Of a stretch of 64,000 nt of DNA, positions 36,958 to 48,717 are shown in pieces; position 1 is the first letter of the stretch; each line of letters begins with the position of its first letter. Below the pieces are notes generated by a model. It was not told the origin of the DNA. It did no database searches and was given only the letters and a program-made list of their open reading frames with translations. The stretch is from Larimichthys crocea (lineage: Eukaryota > Chordata > Actinopteri > Sciaenidae). The position numbers and the translations under genes are program-made. The stretch spans positions 10,513,157 through 10,577,156 of the forward strand of contig NC_040018.1 in assembly GCF_000972845.2 (NCBI RefSeq). Direction: 5' to 3'.

Positions 36958-37351
36958 TATCTTTTAAACCCTCATGTTTTCTGTCAAAAATACAACAATT
37001 CCACAGATTTCACAACATTTATTGAAAAGTAGCTGATAAGTAACGTGACAGCAGCATTGGCATGTGCGTGCGCTGTAATCTGTGGAAAATAGAAGTGTCC
37101 TGTGTCCCTCTTGCAATGGACAACGTGAACAAATATGTTTCATTAATTAAAAAAAATTAAAAAAAACAAACAAGGTCGGCTCAAATATCAAATAGCCTAA
37201 AAAATGTGAATGCACATCAGCGGCATGGGGAAACCGATCTGCGCTGCTGTATACATTAAAAAAAATTGGCCCGGGTCCAAACTTATTTGCCGACCCCTGT
37301 TGTATGGTAACAAAAAAAAAAGTCCCCAGAATCTTACACACTGGACCTTTA
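36598..37351 (+). mobile_element. Outer MITE interrupted by a hAT insertion
   Basis: The left end TTAAAGGAGCAGTGTGAAC and the right end CTTACACACTGGACCTTTACG are imperfect inverted repeats (TAAAGG..CAGTGTG). Internal text such as TCTAGCATGAAGGAGAAACT and TGTGGAAACATGGTGGACTC fits a common fish MITE-like repeat. Without the hAT insert (36836-37299 plus one target duplication) it would be about 280 bp. Confidence 0.65.
36836..37299 (+). mobile_element. Non-autonomous hAT element (464 bp) with target duplication
   Basis: It begins CAGGGGTCGGCAATTAG and ends TTATTTGCCGACCCCTG, an inverted repeat of 13 bp (CAGGGGTCGGCAA). It is flanked by TTCTATGG (36828-36835) and TTGTATGG (37300-37307), an 8-bp target duplication with one mismatch. 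The 8-bp duplication and CAG..CTG ends are diagnostic of the hAT superfamily. There is no transposase frame, and a (TA)n run lies near 36923-36952. Confidence 0.85.
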
Positions 37352-38027
37352 CGTCCTTACAGTGTCAGTGGTCTGTTATTTCTGTACTGCAGAATGTTCA
37401 ATCATAGATTCTGGAGGACAACAGTGGATGCATTCAAATCATGTTAAAGCAATAAAATATTTCTTAAATCAACATTTTGACACAAAATGATTGATTTCTT
37501 CAGTAATTAGCCGTGTAATAAACGGGATACAGCGAGCCAGTCATCGCTGCTAAATAAACCCGAATGGGGTAATGCCCCAACACAACGTCTTGAATCATCT
37601 GTACATTATCCCTCGTATGTTGCACCTTAAAAGCAGTAAACTGTAAATTGGAGCTGTAAATCGATTTCTAGGAAACACTGATAGCGCTGTTTAGTCAAAA
37701 GCAATCGACTAGTGATGTAAACAGGAAGTCACTGTAGCGTCACAATGCTAAATATAACAGTTTTACATATTAAATTTAACTGCCAATTCTTTATAAACAT
37801 ACAGTTGGGGTTTTTTTTCATTCATATACGTGTACGTACATGTATAAATATGTGTGTTTCACATTTGGCAGTATGCTGATACATTTTGCACCTTCCCAGT
37901 TTGTACAGTTATTAAAGAGTATTTTATAAGTGTCAGGACAGACATGTTGAATGTATTTCAAAGTATTTGCACTGAACAGGTCATTTTAACAAGTTAACAA
38001 TTGCTTTGCCAGTTAGTTAGCTATGTA

Positions 38028-38553
38028 GTGCAAGCATGTCCAAAGTCCGGTCTGGGGGCCAGCAGTCAGATTTCATGCGGTCCAAAGCTTCATTTTTAAT
38101 ATATATATATTTTATGGCCTGCTAGGATTGTCAGATACTCTATGGCTGGAGAATCTGCCTTTTTTTGGTTGACATAACGAAGCATTTAAGTGCGCTAAAC
38201 ATTAACCTCTAAGGACAATTGCTGGTGTTATGTACCTGTAGATGTGACACAAAATATTAAGAGCAACAGAGTTTATATTACTCCTAATAAGTCATGTTTA
38301 GAATGAACATGAGGTTAAGATATGAATCAATTTCATGCAAGCTTAACATGTTCCACACAATTTATTCTTTGTTATCTGACTTCCGCTGTGAAAGAAAAGC
38401 AGAATTGTTTTTTAGATTTGTTCACGCCTATGAAAATACATAATGAAAATAAAACTGAACAGTGCATTTGTATGCAACTTTCATTTTTAAAATGTTATTA
38501 TGGCCCTGGGTATCTTCACATTGTCAAATCTGACCCTCTTTAAAAGAAGTTTG
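38028..38553 (+). mobile_element. Decayed hAT-like MITE
   Basis: The left part GCATGTCCAAAGTCCGGTCT with GGGGGCCAGCAGTCAG and the right part CAAATCTGACCCTCTTTAAA with AGAAGTTTG correspond to the two ends of a repeat family that normally ends GGACACCCCTG. The right terminus is eroded. Confidence 0.45.
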
Positions 38554-39314
38554 ATGTAGGTTACAATTATATTTGGTAGTGGGTGTAAATATTTAGTAAG
38601 AACTAGTCTCAATGTAAGAACTGGGACTAGTTAGGAATTCATGAATCTTTACTAAGTTGTAACAAGTGCAGATGGCTACAGGTGCTCATTTTGGTTCTGC
38701 TTTCTCTGTCATTGTCTGTCTTGTTCTTTAGTTTCTTTCATCTTGAATTTGTTCTCACTTTTCTTCTTTGATTCTCCTGCTTTTCCCCCTCACTCACTCT
38801 ATTTCGATATCTGTAACTGTCTCTCTCTTTCCATATCCATCTGTCTTTTTCCATGCCCTTTTCAGGAGGTGGGGTATTTATCATCTCTATACCTGGAGGG
38901 TTGAGGGCCACGCATTGGTCTGATAGATGGGCCAGCCACTGATGTGCAACCACCTCAGGAGACACAAACCAGACAGCTATTTAGTAGCTGAACAAGACAC
39001 ATTGCTTTTCTTTTATTGTTTTCAAACTGCAAGCATGAGTGTGGGTGGGGAGAGGAAGGTTTTAGAGGAGGAGGAGGAAGAAAGAAAAAAGAACAACAAC
39101 AGATGCTCTTTGGCTGTCCAGAAAAATGCAGCAACTGTGCACAAGATGGGCCATTATCCATCTACAGTGTATCACTATGTTGTTGACAAATCAATGTCTC
39201 TGACAGTGATGATTCTGTGTTACAGCAAACATAAAGCACTCAGACAGTCTCCCTGCCTGCTATGGAGACTGCAGCAAGGGAGCACTAGGGGCAAGGGTGC
39301 TCATAGCCAGGAGG

Positions 39315-39349
39315 GGTGTGTGTGTATGTGTGTGTGTGTGTGTGTGTGT
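39315..39349 (+). repeat. (GT)n microsatellite
   Basis: A GT run with one ATG interruption near 39326. Confidence 0.8.
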
Positions 39350-42300
39350 CAGTGTGTGACAGAGAGAGTTTTCATTGAGCACATTTGTGTTTTGTGTGCT
39401 TGTGTGTGCAGGTGCGGATGTGAAAATTTAATGACATTGACAATTCATGACATTGATCACATTTTATATGAATCATACATATTATTGCTAAGGCTAAATA
39501 TGAACATTAATTAGCCTGATCCAGACGTTTTCCTGGTTTCTAGCAGCAGTGAGGGCAGCACAGCGTTTTAATTCTTTAACACAAATCACTCTTTTCACAA
39601 GCAGTCTGCAGAGGCTTTAATGTGAGACTTGACCTGCTCCTGGTTAAAGCTGCTCTGCATTAATATCCTACAGACTAGACATCTTAAGACAGAGTTGTAG
39701 CTTGGCTCAATAAGGGAGCACGACTGCAGCCTGTAGCTGAACAGTAATCCATTCATGCAGGCGTGCTGTACAGTATGTGGGATTTATGGCTAACATGCAA
39801 CGCGCATGCTGAGACAGGGAGGCGGAGCGCTCCAGTGGGAACGCATAGAGATATCATGTCTGCGTGGAAACTGGCAGTCGGAAATGGGGAGGAGGGGGGG
39901 TGAGGGGGTGATGACTTAGCTAAGACTTGCATCGTGAGTTCCGAGAAAGGATGAGGGACGGGAGTCAGGGGGGGGGTGCATCTGAGTTTGATTGACAGCT
40001 AGTCTCAGAGCTCCCTGTGGCAGGTGCCAGGGGCAGGTCACTGGGGCGAGAGCACTGTTAGCCATACAGATATAAACGCTTGACTGCTGTCTTTGGCATA
40101 TGGGCCTCTCTTTTGCTCAGGACACATGAGCCCAATGGAGACGCAGTGATGCTGGTTTCTACTGTCTCATTTTTCAGGGACAGTTCACATTTATGTGAAT
40201 GTTCTGGTTTTTATCTGTTGTCCCTGTTCAGATGTTAAAAGCCTCCATAGAAACTAAATGTATGACTCAAAGCTACAGTTACATAAAGTAATGAATAGCT
40301 CGCGGACGACAAATGAATGTGCGTACAGTGCAGCAGAGCCAGCGAGGAAAGTAGCAAAAGAAACTGCATTGATTGTAGTACATGGACCTTGATAAACAAG
40401 CACAATGTGTATCTGTTTTTAAAATGATAAACATCTTTATATATATTTAATATATCTGAAATGATCATTAAAAACACACACACACTTCAGGCTGGATAAT
40501 TATAGATTCATTATAACAATGTTAAAATAAGGTTCTTAACAGACTGGTTACAGAATTACAAAATTCCCCTCACGTCAGTCAGAGTTTGAATTTCTGCCTC
40601 CTTTATAAGAAAATATAGATTTAAGTTGCAGAGCTAAGAATCAGATTTTCTGAAAAACATTCATTCAACGTTCATTGTTCATTGAACAATACTTACAGCT
40701 GTTCTGACAGTGTTTCTATAATCCTCAAAGATTTCTAACCATCTGGATTTTACAAAAAATAAAATAAAGATTTTCATCAGATTTTTCATGTTGTGACTGT
40801 ATTTCAAAATTCAGGTTTGTCCTGAGTTTTTGTCAAACACAAAAAGTGAACTATTAATTCCTTATTTTGTATGAAAATATAGAATATTATAATTTATATA
40901 TACCTACCTACATAACTCCTAATAACATTTTGAAATTTCGGTTTGCATACAAATTTAGCAAGGACGTCATTTCGAGCGGCAATCTTTGTTTGGATTAGGA
41001 AACAGGACTACGAGTCTGCTGTGTGTATATCCAATCATATTGCGATCTTTTGCATACTAATATGTTAACATGTTCTTGACCTGGAACACGAACACTACCA
41101 TAGCTTGAGAAAGAGGCAAAATCATATTTTCATATTTTGTTCATATCAGAAGACAACCTTCAACCTTCAAATATCGAAATTATGACTTATAAAGAGTGCA
41201 ATGTGAAGCCCAAAGAAGTTATCTGTTATGATTCAGCACAATATGAATAGATTGAATTGAAAGTGAAAATCAGATGCTGAGCTCTGTGAATGTTATGGTA
41301 ATTCATCAAAAGAGCGACAAACACTCAATCCACATCTATGAATTAACGTAGGTGCTGTTACTGGAAAGACATGTTGCTGTTCAGTTTTAAACTTTTATAG
41401 TGTGAGCCCCAGAAGCACTACAATACTGTACTGTAGAGTAGAAGAGGTCAGACCTCAGGGTCACTGCTGAGTACAAACTCTCTGAACGACAGCCCTCGCA
41501 CCACCCTGTTACCAAAATTACAGAGGCTACAAAGTCTATTGTGATGTTAAGAGAACAGAAAGAGGCAGGGAGACAAAATCAAAGCCCTGCGAGAGTAATT
41601 CTCGACTCAGCTAAGCGGCGAGAGACAAAGGGAGGAGAGCAGCAGGGAGAGAGGACAGGCGGAGCTGGAGGGGTTAAAAGGCAACAACATCGGCGCGGAG
41701 GCATGAAGACAAGTGTCGACAGCGACAGGAAAAAGACGGAGGCTGCCCATGTGCCTATGTCCCCTCAGCCCGACCCCCTCTACACCCCTTACACCCAACC
41801 CCCCCTCCACTGCAGACAAGCATATGTGTGCTGACAACATGACATTGCCAGTGAAGAGAGGGAGGGACAGACAGAGAGAAAGAGAGAGAAAAAGAGGGAG
41901 GACCAGGAGCCTCGGTAGCCCTGACATCCCCAACTCTGACAGCTGATGGAGGCAGATTAGACTCACACACGCACACAACTGTCAAACATCTCCCACCGCA
42001 TCCCCATCCCCATCCATCCCTCTCCTCAATTCTACCCCCGCCCCCACCCAAATCCAAAAAGCTACGCACTCCACTCTTCTCCATCCCTCAACTGCTTCTC
42101 CTCTCTCCATCACTCCCCTTCCTCCTCCACCAGCTTAGCAAAGAGACTCCCCAAACTCTCCTCCCCTTAACTCTTTGCACACACATACACAACAACAGAG
42201 ACGAACGCACAGATACACAAACTTTTCCAGAGAAAGCGAGCGATACAGGCTCAGCGGAGAGTGGATGATGTTATATGAGTGGGTTTGCATCACACGGAGC

Positions 42301-42713
42301 TTTGGGAATGTGCACTGATGCAATGTTTATGCTTCTGCTTAGCAAGCTACAGTATGACCCAGCCGTATTGATAGCCAAGGTCTAACAACCGAATCGAGAT
42401 GCAAGTCAGACACAACAATGCGGAGACCTGACTGCCGAGAGCAAGTTCACGCAAGCCATCTGCCTGTTTCTGTACACAGCAGATATCTATTACCGTAATG
42501 TCTGTAATCCCCATGACTCAGGTGCCCTCACACAGCCCAGATGCCTTCCTGTGGGGGATAGTTTAGCTACATGTATGAACACACTTCGGTGATGGATTAC
42601 TTTTTTTTTTGCAATAGTCTCTTAGTTCACTGTGAATAAGTCTCATTTTTTCTGGTTGGAAGTTATTGTTTATGGTTTGAATAGAAACATTTGAAGAGAG
42701 CAGGACGCCGTTT

Positions 42714-42718
<5 letters not shown>

Positions 42719-42751
<33 letters not shown>
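42719..42751 (+). repeat. (GT)n microsatellite
   Basis: An uninterrupted GT run of about 33 bp. Confidence 0.9.
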
Positions 42752-42752
<1 letters not shown>

Positions 42753-42834
42753 TGCTTGTATATTTCTGTGTAAGAAAGAAAGCAGCTATTTTACTCTGTG
42801 ACAGATGAGAGAGGGAAAGAAAGAGTGTGTTGCA

Positions 42835-42845
42835 CAGTGTGTGTG

Positions 42846-42877
<32 letters not shown>

Positions 42878-42885
42878 TGTGTGTG

Positions 42886-42917
<32 letters not shown>

Positions 42918-42951
42918 TGTGTGTGTGTGTGTGTGCGTGTGTGTGTGTGTG
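42835..42951 (+). repeat. Compound (GT)n/(GTGC)n microsatellite
   Basis: GT runs alternate with two blocks of GTGC tetramers over about 117 bp. This explains the Cys-Val-rich and His-Thr-rich reading frames on the two strands. Confidence 0.95.
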
Positions 42952-43885
42952 TACTGAGGCAGACATCCACCCTGGGACAGTATGTCATCGATTGAGCTGC
43001 AGGAAGAGGCCTATTATCTCCAGCCATGGTTCAAGCGGAGGAGTCAAGTGTGTCATATGTGTTGCCTCTAATTGGCAACCCACCCTGGTGGAGGCTGACT
43101 GGGGCAAAGGCAGAGCTGCTACAACCCAACCACCTCCCACTCACACACACACACACTCACCTCCCTTCACTGTTGCCTTTGGAAATGTTACATTGTCTGT
43201 TCGTGGCTGTTGTTTTTCTGTGCTGACAAAGAAACTGAGATTTGTAAATGAGTTGAATGTAAATACATATTCAGAGCAACACAATGTGACCATCAATGCA
43301 GAGATCGTTATAGTGTATTGTGTTGTATCGTTCTGTGTGCACAATGTATACTGGTGCATGTTGAAAGGCGATTGTGTTATTTTGATTAGCAGACTGCACT
43401 TAACCGTCAGACTGTTGCACTGTGTGTGCTGTCTGTTGTTTTTCTCTTTAATATTTCACTCTCCATCCTCAGGGTCATCATTTGTTCTGTTCTTCAAACA
43501 GATCTCTTCTTATGAGACAGAACCCTCAAGCCCTTACAAGTTTCCTATCTCTCCTCACCGCTCAAGCTCTCGCACGCTTACATGGTGTAAGACTGCCCTC
43601 TGCAGGTGGACAAAGTCACAACATTGGATGCAAAAAGTAGAAAATACTGGAAAACAAAATACAAAGATTTGATGCCAGGAAGGCACACAGACAGGAGTCA
43701 ACAGTCTAACTGGAAATATTATGCACAGAATGATATATATACTTTTTAATCTCCCATGTCCTAATCTGGGATACATATGAGCTACTTTAACTTTTTTTAT
43801 TCATTCATATCTTGTTTTTTTTCTTGCAATTTTACACCTAAACTAAGAGAGATTGAGTATAATAGGACATTTGTGAATTTCTAAA

Positions 43886-43966
43886 TAAATCCATCCATCC
43901 ATTTTCCATAACTATTTATCCTCATCAGGGTGACTGGAGCCAGGAGCCGGGGCACACCATGGAGTT
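43886..43966 (+). repeat. Fragment of common teleost interspersed repeat
   Basis: CATCCATCCATCCATTTTCC, then ATTTATCCTCATCAGGGTGA, then CTGGAGCCAGGAGCCGG. Same family start as 2915-2965. Confidence 0.55.
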
Positions 43967-45223
43967 ATTTCAAAATAAATGAATGTTTAACTATGTCCAA
44001 ACTTTTTTTTCTATATATTATTATTATTGATGTTTTAGTTTTGAGGTTTTTTTTCAACAATTTTGCAACTTTTTGCAGAACTTGCAGCTTTAAAACATGC
44101 AGATCAATGACTCACACCTCTGCATTATACATGCACAAATTATATTAGTGCTTCGCGGTGCACTTCAAAGGGTGTCAGAGCTTTGGTCTAACTAGCTGCT
44201 TACTGAGAGGCTTTAATACTTTGTTGGCATTAGAATTGACTTCCTGTAAAGAGGCAAGCAGGTAAAAATAACCCTAGTGATACCACTAACCCTAAATCAA
44301 TAGGTGAGTCATAAATAAATATAGTAATAAATTAGTCCAGTTTTATTGGCTCTCTTGTCAGTAGAGGTATTTATATGTAAATGCCTTGTTAAACCAAATA
44401 CGGCACTAGTATAGGTTTCATCCTGTGAAAGTCTAAATAACACTTACAGTGGAGACTTGTCCATTTGGAGGTGTTTCTTCATCAGGAAAAAAAAAAACAA
44501 ATAATATTTATTAACTTTACAAAGTTGAATATTGATTAACATATGTCACCCTGACTAAAAATAATGCAAAAGTCATCAACAGCAGATTTCCAGATGGCTC
44601 ACCACTGTGAAAACCAAGTACAGGTTTCCTCTCTCTTCGCCTCCCTCCAATATTCATCATTAATAGTGTTACTGTGTGCCTGGTGAGCCAGACAGCTACC
44701 AGGTTGGGTTCCTTATTTCCTGATCAGTGGGGCTCCTCCTGCGTGTTCAGAAGAATATTGTGTGTCGTGATCTGACTGCAGCTTCAAGAGCGCCACAAGT
44801 CTCCTTCACTATTAACGCCTCAGTGGGACCCTGCACGAACAAGCCTTTGAATCTCACTTCTTCATGTTCTTCTGGGTCTGTCAACTTTGAGTTACGGCAG
44901 AAAGATCAAAGTGGTGCAGTGTGCAAATGTTGTTTTTGCATGTCATCTTTTTGATTAGAATTATCTTGTACTCAAGTGTTGTTTTTAATATACGCAAGAT
45001 TTTTTTTTTTTTTACAAGATAAAATCATTGAGATGACATCTCAATGAGACAAATGTCACATTCAAAAAGATCCACTCTGCTGTTCACTTTGTAGCATTTT
45101 TCAGCTCATTGTTTCAGTTTCATGGCCTGCAATTTAACTCTTTTAGTTCACTTGCATCGCTCTATTTGAGTTTTCCGTCAGGCTAACAGAAACCTGACTC
45201 CAAACTAGTGAAATGATAATATG

Positions 45224-45569
45224 CAGTGGTGGAAGACACATTTAGATCATTTTACTTTTAGGTAAAAGTAGAAATAGTCTTTAAATACTCAGTTACAAAT
45301 AAGTCCTACTTAATGTTTTCATTTGTCAAAGAGTAGCCAATATTAGACACATTATAGCACTGCATCATACAGTATTTTATACATTTCTCAGATGTTTAGC
45401 ATGTAACACTTTAATTTGAAAAGTGACTAGTAACTGAGTATAAGAAGAAATTACATTAAAAATATATATTAAAATTTTATTTAAAAACATGAAACTTCTT
45501 TCTGAAATGTAGTAGAGTAGAAATATTAAGTCGTATTAAGTAAAAATGGGTCCTTTCACTCCACCACTG
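45224..45569 (+). mobile_element. MITE with CAGTGGTGGA termini (346 bp)
   Basis: It starts CAGTGGTGGAAGACA and ends CTTTCACTCCACCACTG, a 10-bp perfect inverted terminal repeat. Internal TTTACTTTTAGGTAAAAGTA and ACTTTAATTTGAAAAGTGAC fit a frequent fish MITE. No transposase frame and no clear target duplication. Confidence 0.65.
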
Positions 45570-47079
45570 ATACAGCTTGTTCTGCTGCCCCCATGTGGCC
45601 AGAACATCAATTAGTTCCTCTAAATAATGAGCATACTAAACAACCAGGAAGGTTTATGCATTTAGTTTAATAATGCAGTGATTAAATCCCCAACTCAAGA
45701 TCATTAAACATAGTTTCCATTATGGCTACACCCTTGTTTAATGTAGTTGCAGCCTGTCCGCCTCTGACTTTGTGTGTGCTGTTATTTCTGCCAACAGTGG
45801 GCAGCAGAGTGCTGTCTCTGAAACTGCACACACAGAGTTTGGATATGGTGTCAGTTCTTCTTCAGCATCACCTTTGAGCCTGGCCTTCTTTATATAAAAG
45901 AAACATCTGAAAACATTGGTCTAGATTATCAAATGACCAAGCTATGCTCTTTGTCTGCATGCAGTCTGCTAGGGAAGCCTGTTGTTGGGGAAGTGTTTGT
46001 GTGTGTGTGAGGGCAGTGGGTGGGGGGATGGAGGAAAGGAAACATCAGGACGGCTCCTGCCAACTGCCTCTGCCTGAAATGACAGAGACAGGTGCTGTAA
46101 AATCACCCCTTTATACCAGAACCCTCTCTGTCTCACACACACACACACAGTCATGGACACAGTGACACATGCCGGCACCCACTCAACACGCACAGTCCGC
46201 CTGCCAGCACATTATTTTTTTGCTCTACTTTCTAGCATGAGAGACTGTAGCATCAACGATATCTGTGTCTCCTGGAGTTTCATTCATGCAGTTGAGTCAT
46301 TGTTTATAACTGTGGTACTTAATGTCCATGTTAGTCTAAACTTTTGTTGTTTTTAACACGAATCATATGACCTGCAAGCACAGGAGTATCTCTTTAGTGA
46401 AGAAGAAGCCAATGTGGTCCAAGGTTGTTTACCTTCTAAAGATCCATATCGACCTTTAACCTGTGAGAAGACTTGCTGATGGGGTGTTGAAAGTAGCGTT
46501 GAGGAGATCTGGACTCCTTCCTCCCCCCATGTCTAACTGTTCCTGCTGGTTGTGTCTCCCCTGAGAACATCTAACCAACAAAGTAAACTTCTCGCTCTGT
46601 TTTCCCTTCAAAAGTGGACAAGCACTTCTTCCTGCAGCAGAGGTGCTCGCCTAAAATCAGTCATCAGTCATGGCAGTGTTTCAGTCAAATTTTAAACATA
46701 ACAGACATGGCAATCTCTGCTTTGACATCACCCATGGAGCACCATATATCTTCATCTTCTGATTTGACAGTGTTCAAAATAGCTGGAGATCAAAGAGTTC
46801 TGACTGAATGTTCTGAATGTGCGAGGGCACGACACGGGCCGCACCGGACAGGGAGGTTATGTATGCGGCCTTATGGCATCAAGGTTTATCCGGACAAGAA
46901 GGATTCGAGAAGAAAACAAGTGCTAAGCTACTTAAGACTGTAAACACAAGAGTATGCTGTGCTGTCAAGGGGGGGGGGGGCTGTCGATGAAAAGAAAAAA
47001 TGTTTTGCTATTTTCTTCTCAGTGTGGCAGCAGCAGATGTCAAAAGACACTCAACAGATCAGCGTGGTTCGACATCATT

Positions 47080-47225
47080 AGGTGTTTTAACAGAAAAACA
47101 GAGAGTAGTCCACAGTTGTAACTTATTAGTCTGGACTGGTGTACATGGATGTGTAATTTCATTGTCAAGAAAGCAGTGCAAAAGTGACAGAGGTCTTCCT
47201 TAGATGTATTCATTGGTAGAATAGC
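47080..47225 (+). repeat. Direct repeat, copy A (partner 47937-48085)
   Basis: Shares GTTTTAACAGAAAAAC, then TGTAACTTATTA, CTGGTGTACAT and GTAATTTCATTGTCAAGAAAG in the same order and orientation with 47937-48085. The partner has a 20-bp insertion in the middle. Unknown family. Confidence 0.75.
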
Positions 47226-47234
47226 TCACTCTTA

Positions 47235-47440
47235 AAAGTTTATACATGGCTCATTCACAGTGAACAGGAATGTTAGTGGACTCCAATGACAACCCAACAT
47301 CTCAAACCATTCCAACCAATAATCACTTTACCAATAAATTTCGAATTTACACTTGATCTTGCGATGCCATTGGCTCCCAAGCTGATTACAGCTACCTTCT
47401 TCCACTAAGAATCAAACTGTAGTCTTTTCAAAGCCAGATT
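47235..47440 (-). repeat. Repeat, inverted relative to 50138-50341
   Basis: The reverse complement aligns over about 205 bp with 50138-50341, roughly 85% identical by eye. Shared blocks include CTGGCTTTGAAAAG, TTGATTCTTAGTGGA, GGTAGCTGTAAT and TTTGAGATGTTGGGTTG. The two copies lie on opposite sides of CDH15 exon 1. Confidence 0.8.
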
Positions 47441-47588
47441 TTATGACTACACTGGCTAAAAAACTCAAAAGATACATTTCTAGTGCATTCCTTCAATAAT
47501 TCAATATCCCTCCATGTTAACTGTAAAAATACAGCTATATATACCTAAATATAAGTATAATAAGGCTTTTACAGTAGAAAATGGTCAA

Positions 47589-47670
47589 ACCATGACAGTA
47601 AAAGACTGTAAAATATGCCATGAAGTATGACCATGACAGTAAAAGACTGTAAAATATGCCATGAAGTATG
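47589..47670 (+). repeat. Two perfect 41-bp tandem copies
   Basis: The unit begins CCATGACAGTAAAAGACTGT and ends CATGAAGTATGA. The copies start one base after 47589 and 47630 and are identical. A partly inverted relative lies at 47811-47838 (TTTTACGGTCTTTTACTGGC), suggesting a small inverted-repeat element between them. Confidence 0.85.
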
Positions 47671-47936
47671 ACAGTGTTTTTCTGTATACATTAAACACGG
47701 TCAAAACCTTTATTTATATGCCATTTTATGTGAATTTATACAGAATAAAGTAGTATTGTATATTAGAGACTTAAGTGTAAAGTAAAAAACCATAATATTT
47801 AAAAACGTATTTTACGGTCTTTTACTGGCATGGCTTGGCAGTTTTTCATCGACATTTTAATAAAACGCCAACCTTATATGTGAAATCAACAGTACTGATA
47901 TCAATGTGGAGTGTGGTTCTAGGGTCAATATCTTTT

Positions 47937-48085
47937 GCTGTTTTAACAGAAAAACGGAGAGTAAATCCACAATTGTAACTTATTATTCTGGGCTGGTGTA
48001 CATAGATGTTTGCTTACAACTATAAAGTGTAATTTCATTGTCAAGAAAGCATCTTCGCCTTAGATATATTCATAAGTTGTAGAAT
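47937..48085 (+). repeat. Direct repeat, copy B (partner 47080-47225)
   Basis: See 47080-47225. This copy contains the extra segment TTTGCTTACAACTATAAAGT. Confidence 0.75.
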
Positions 48086-48300
48086 AGTTCTGATATTTGT
48101 ATGTGTATGAAAGTCCTTGGGGTTTAAATTATTAGTAATTTTATATTTCCATTTTTCAGGTTTTATTCATGGACTTTCTTTTCGGACTTTCTTTTCTCCC
48201 TCTTTGAAGCACTGTTGTTCAAAAAACTGTTAAATAAAGTTTACTGACTTACTTGCTCTCTTTTAACTGGTGAAGACACAGTTTCTGTCTACACCGCCAA

Positions 48301-48717
48301 CAGCTGCCCTGCTTCTCTCTTCATCTCTCTCTCTCTCTCTTCATCTCTCTCTCTCTCTTCATCTCTCTCTCATCAGCCTTTGAGTGACAGCACATGTGTT
48401 GGGGGGTACATGGGAGGGCCGCTGCTGAAATTCTAACCCCTTACCCAACGACTGTGAGACATACCCCAGTCATGGACAGGGAGGAGCTGTGAGAGACAAA
48501 CGCTGAGAGAGGAACGGAGGTTGAGAGAGAGGGAGAAAGAGACCGCAAGTGCAAGAGGACAGAGAGAAGGAAAGAGAGGGACAGGCTTCAGGGTTGGGGT
48601 GTGTGGCCTTTTTGCCTAGTAGAGTCACTCAGGAGCCCAGTTCTTAGTAGAGGAGCTTCAGATCTTTCAGTCATCAGAGGTCTGGTCAGACTGAGCTTCT
48701 GGGTGCAGGTACTGAGG
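48301..48717 (+). promoter_or_regulatory. cdh15: Probable CDH15 promoter and 5' UTR
   Basis: The 417 bp before the start codon contain a CAGCTG E-box (48301-48306), a CT-rich tract (48312-48371), an overlapping double E-box CACATGTG (48391-48398) and purine-rich sequence like a 5' UTR from about 48480. CAGCTG is the preferred core of MyoD and myogenin, fitting a gene expressed in myoblasts. There is no clear TATA box. The transcription start cannot be placed. Confidence 0.4.
48312..48371 (+). repeat. (CT)n tract
   Basis: CT repeats broken by two or three TTCAT interruptions, just upstream of CDH15. Confidence 0.9.

Larger units (their letters stand above)
32925..36968 (+). repeat. Copy 2 of ~4.1-kb segment, low-quality sequence
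   Basis: Repeats 28643-32775 in direct orientation. Up to about 36190 it carries frequent one- or two-base losses relative to copy 1, many in short homopolymers, mixed with substitutions. From about 36240 to 36600 it is nearly identical. From 36650 it shows scattered substitutions only (for example CAACCG versus CTACCG). Indel-rich sequence beside a gap is typical of unpolished or single-read sequence. Confidence 0.93.
37352..48300. other. Intergenic DNA, CDH15 side
   Basis: No gene recognised. It holds a decayed hAT-like repeat (38028-38553), TG tracts, a repeat fragment (43886-43966), a MITE (45224-45569) and a repeat cluster (47080-48085). Sequence at 39530-39800 and 44600-44950 is complex but unassigned. 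A 109-codon frame at 46614-46943 has no recognisable domain. Confidence 0.6.

Noticed and set aside
28643..36968. Recent segmental duplication as a biological event
   Set aside because: The copies meet exactly at an N gap, and copy 2 has the error pattern of unpolished sequence, so an assembly artefact is the simpler reading. Kept as a finding to test.
38927..39514. 195-codon frame on the + strand
   Set aside because: Contains a translated GT microsatellite and repeat-like text, with no domain or flanking gene signals.
42827..43672. 281-codon frame on the + strand, the longest in the window
   Set aside because: Its first third is the translated (GT)n/(GTGC)n microsatellite (Cys-Val runs) and the rest shows no domain, conserved motif or splice context.
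46614..46943. 109-codon frame upstream of CDH15
   Set aside because: Not low-complexity, but no family is recognisable, there are no supporting splice or poly(A) signals, and it lies next to the repeat cluster. Transcript data could revive it.
47589..47670. Two identical 41-bp units as a possible CRISPR-like array
   Set aside because: They are directly abutting tandem copies with no spacers, in an animal nuclear genome.
48601..48717. In-frame extension of the CDH15 frame 5' of the chosen ATG
   Set aside because: It has no ATG and begins at GTG. The downstream ATG has a good context and is followed at once by a signal peptide.
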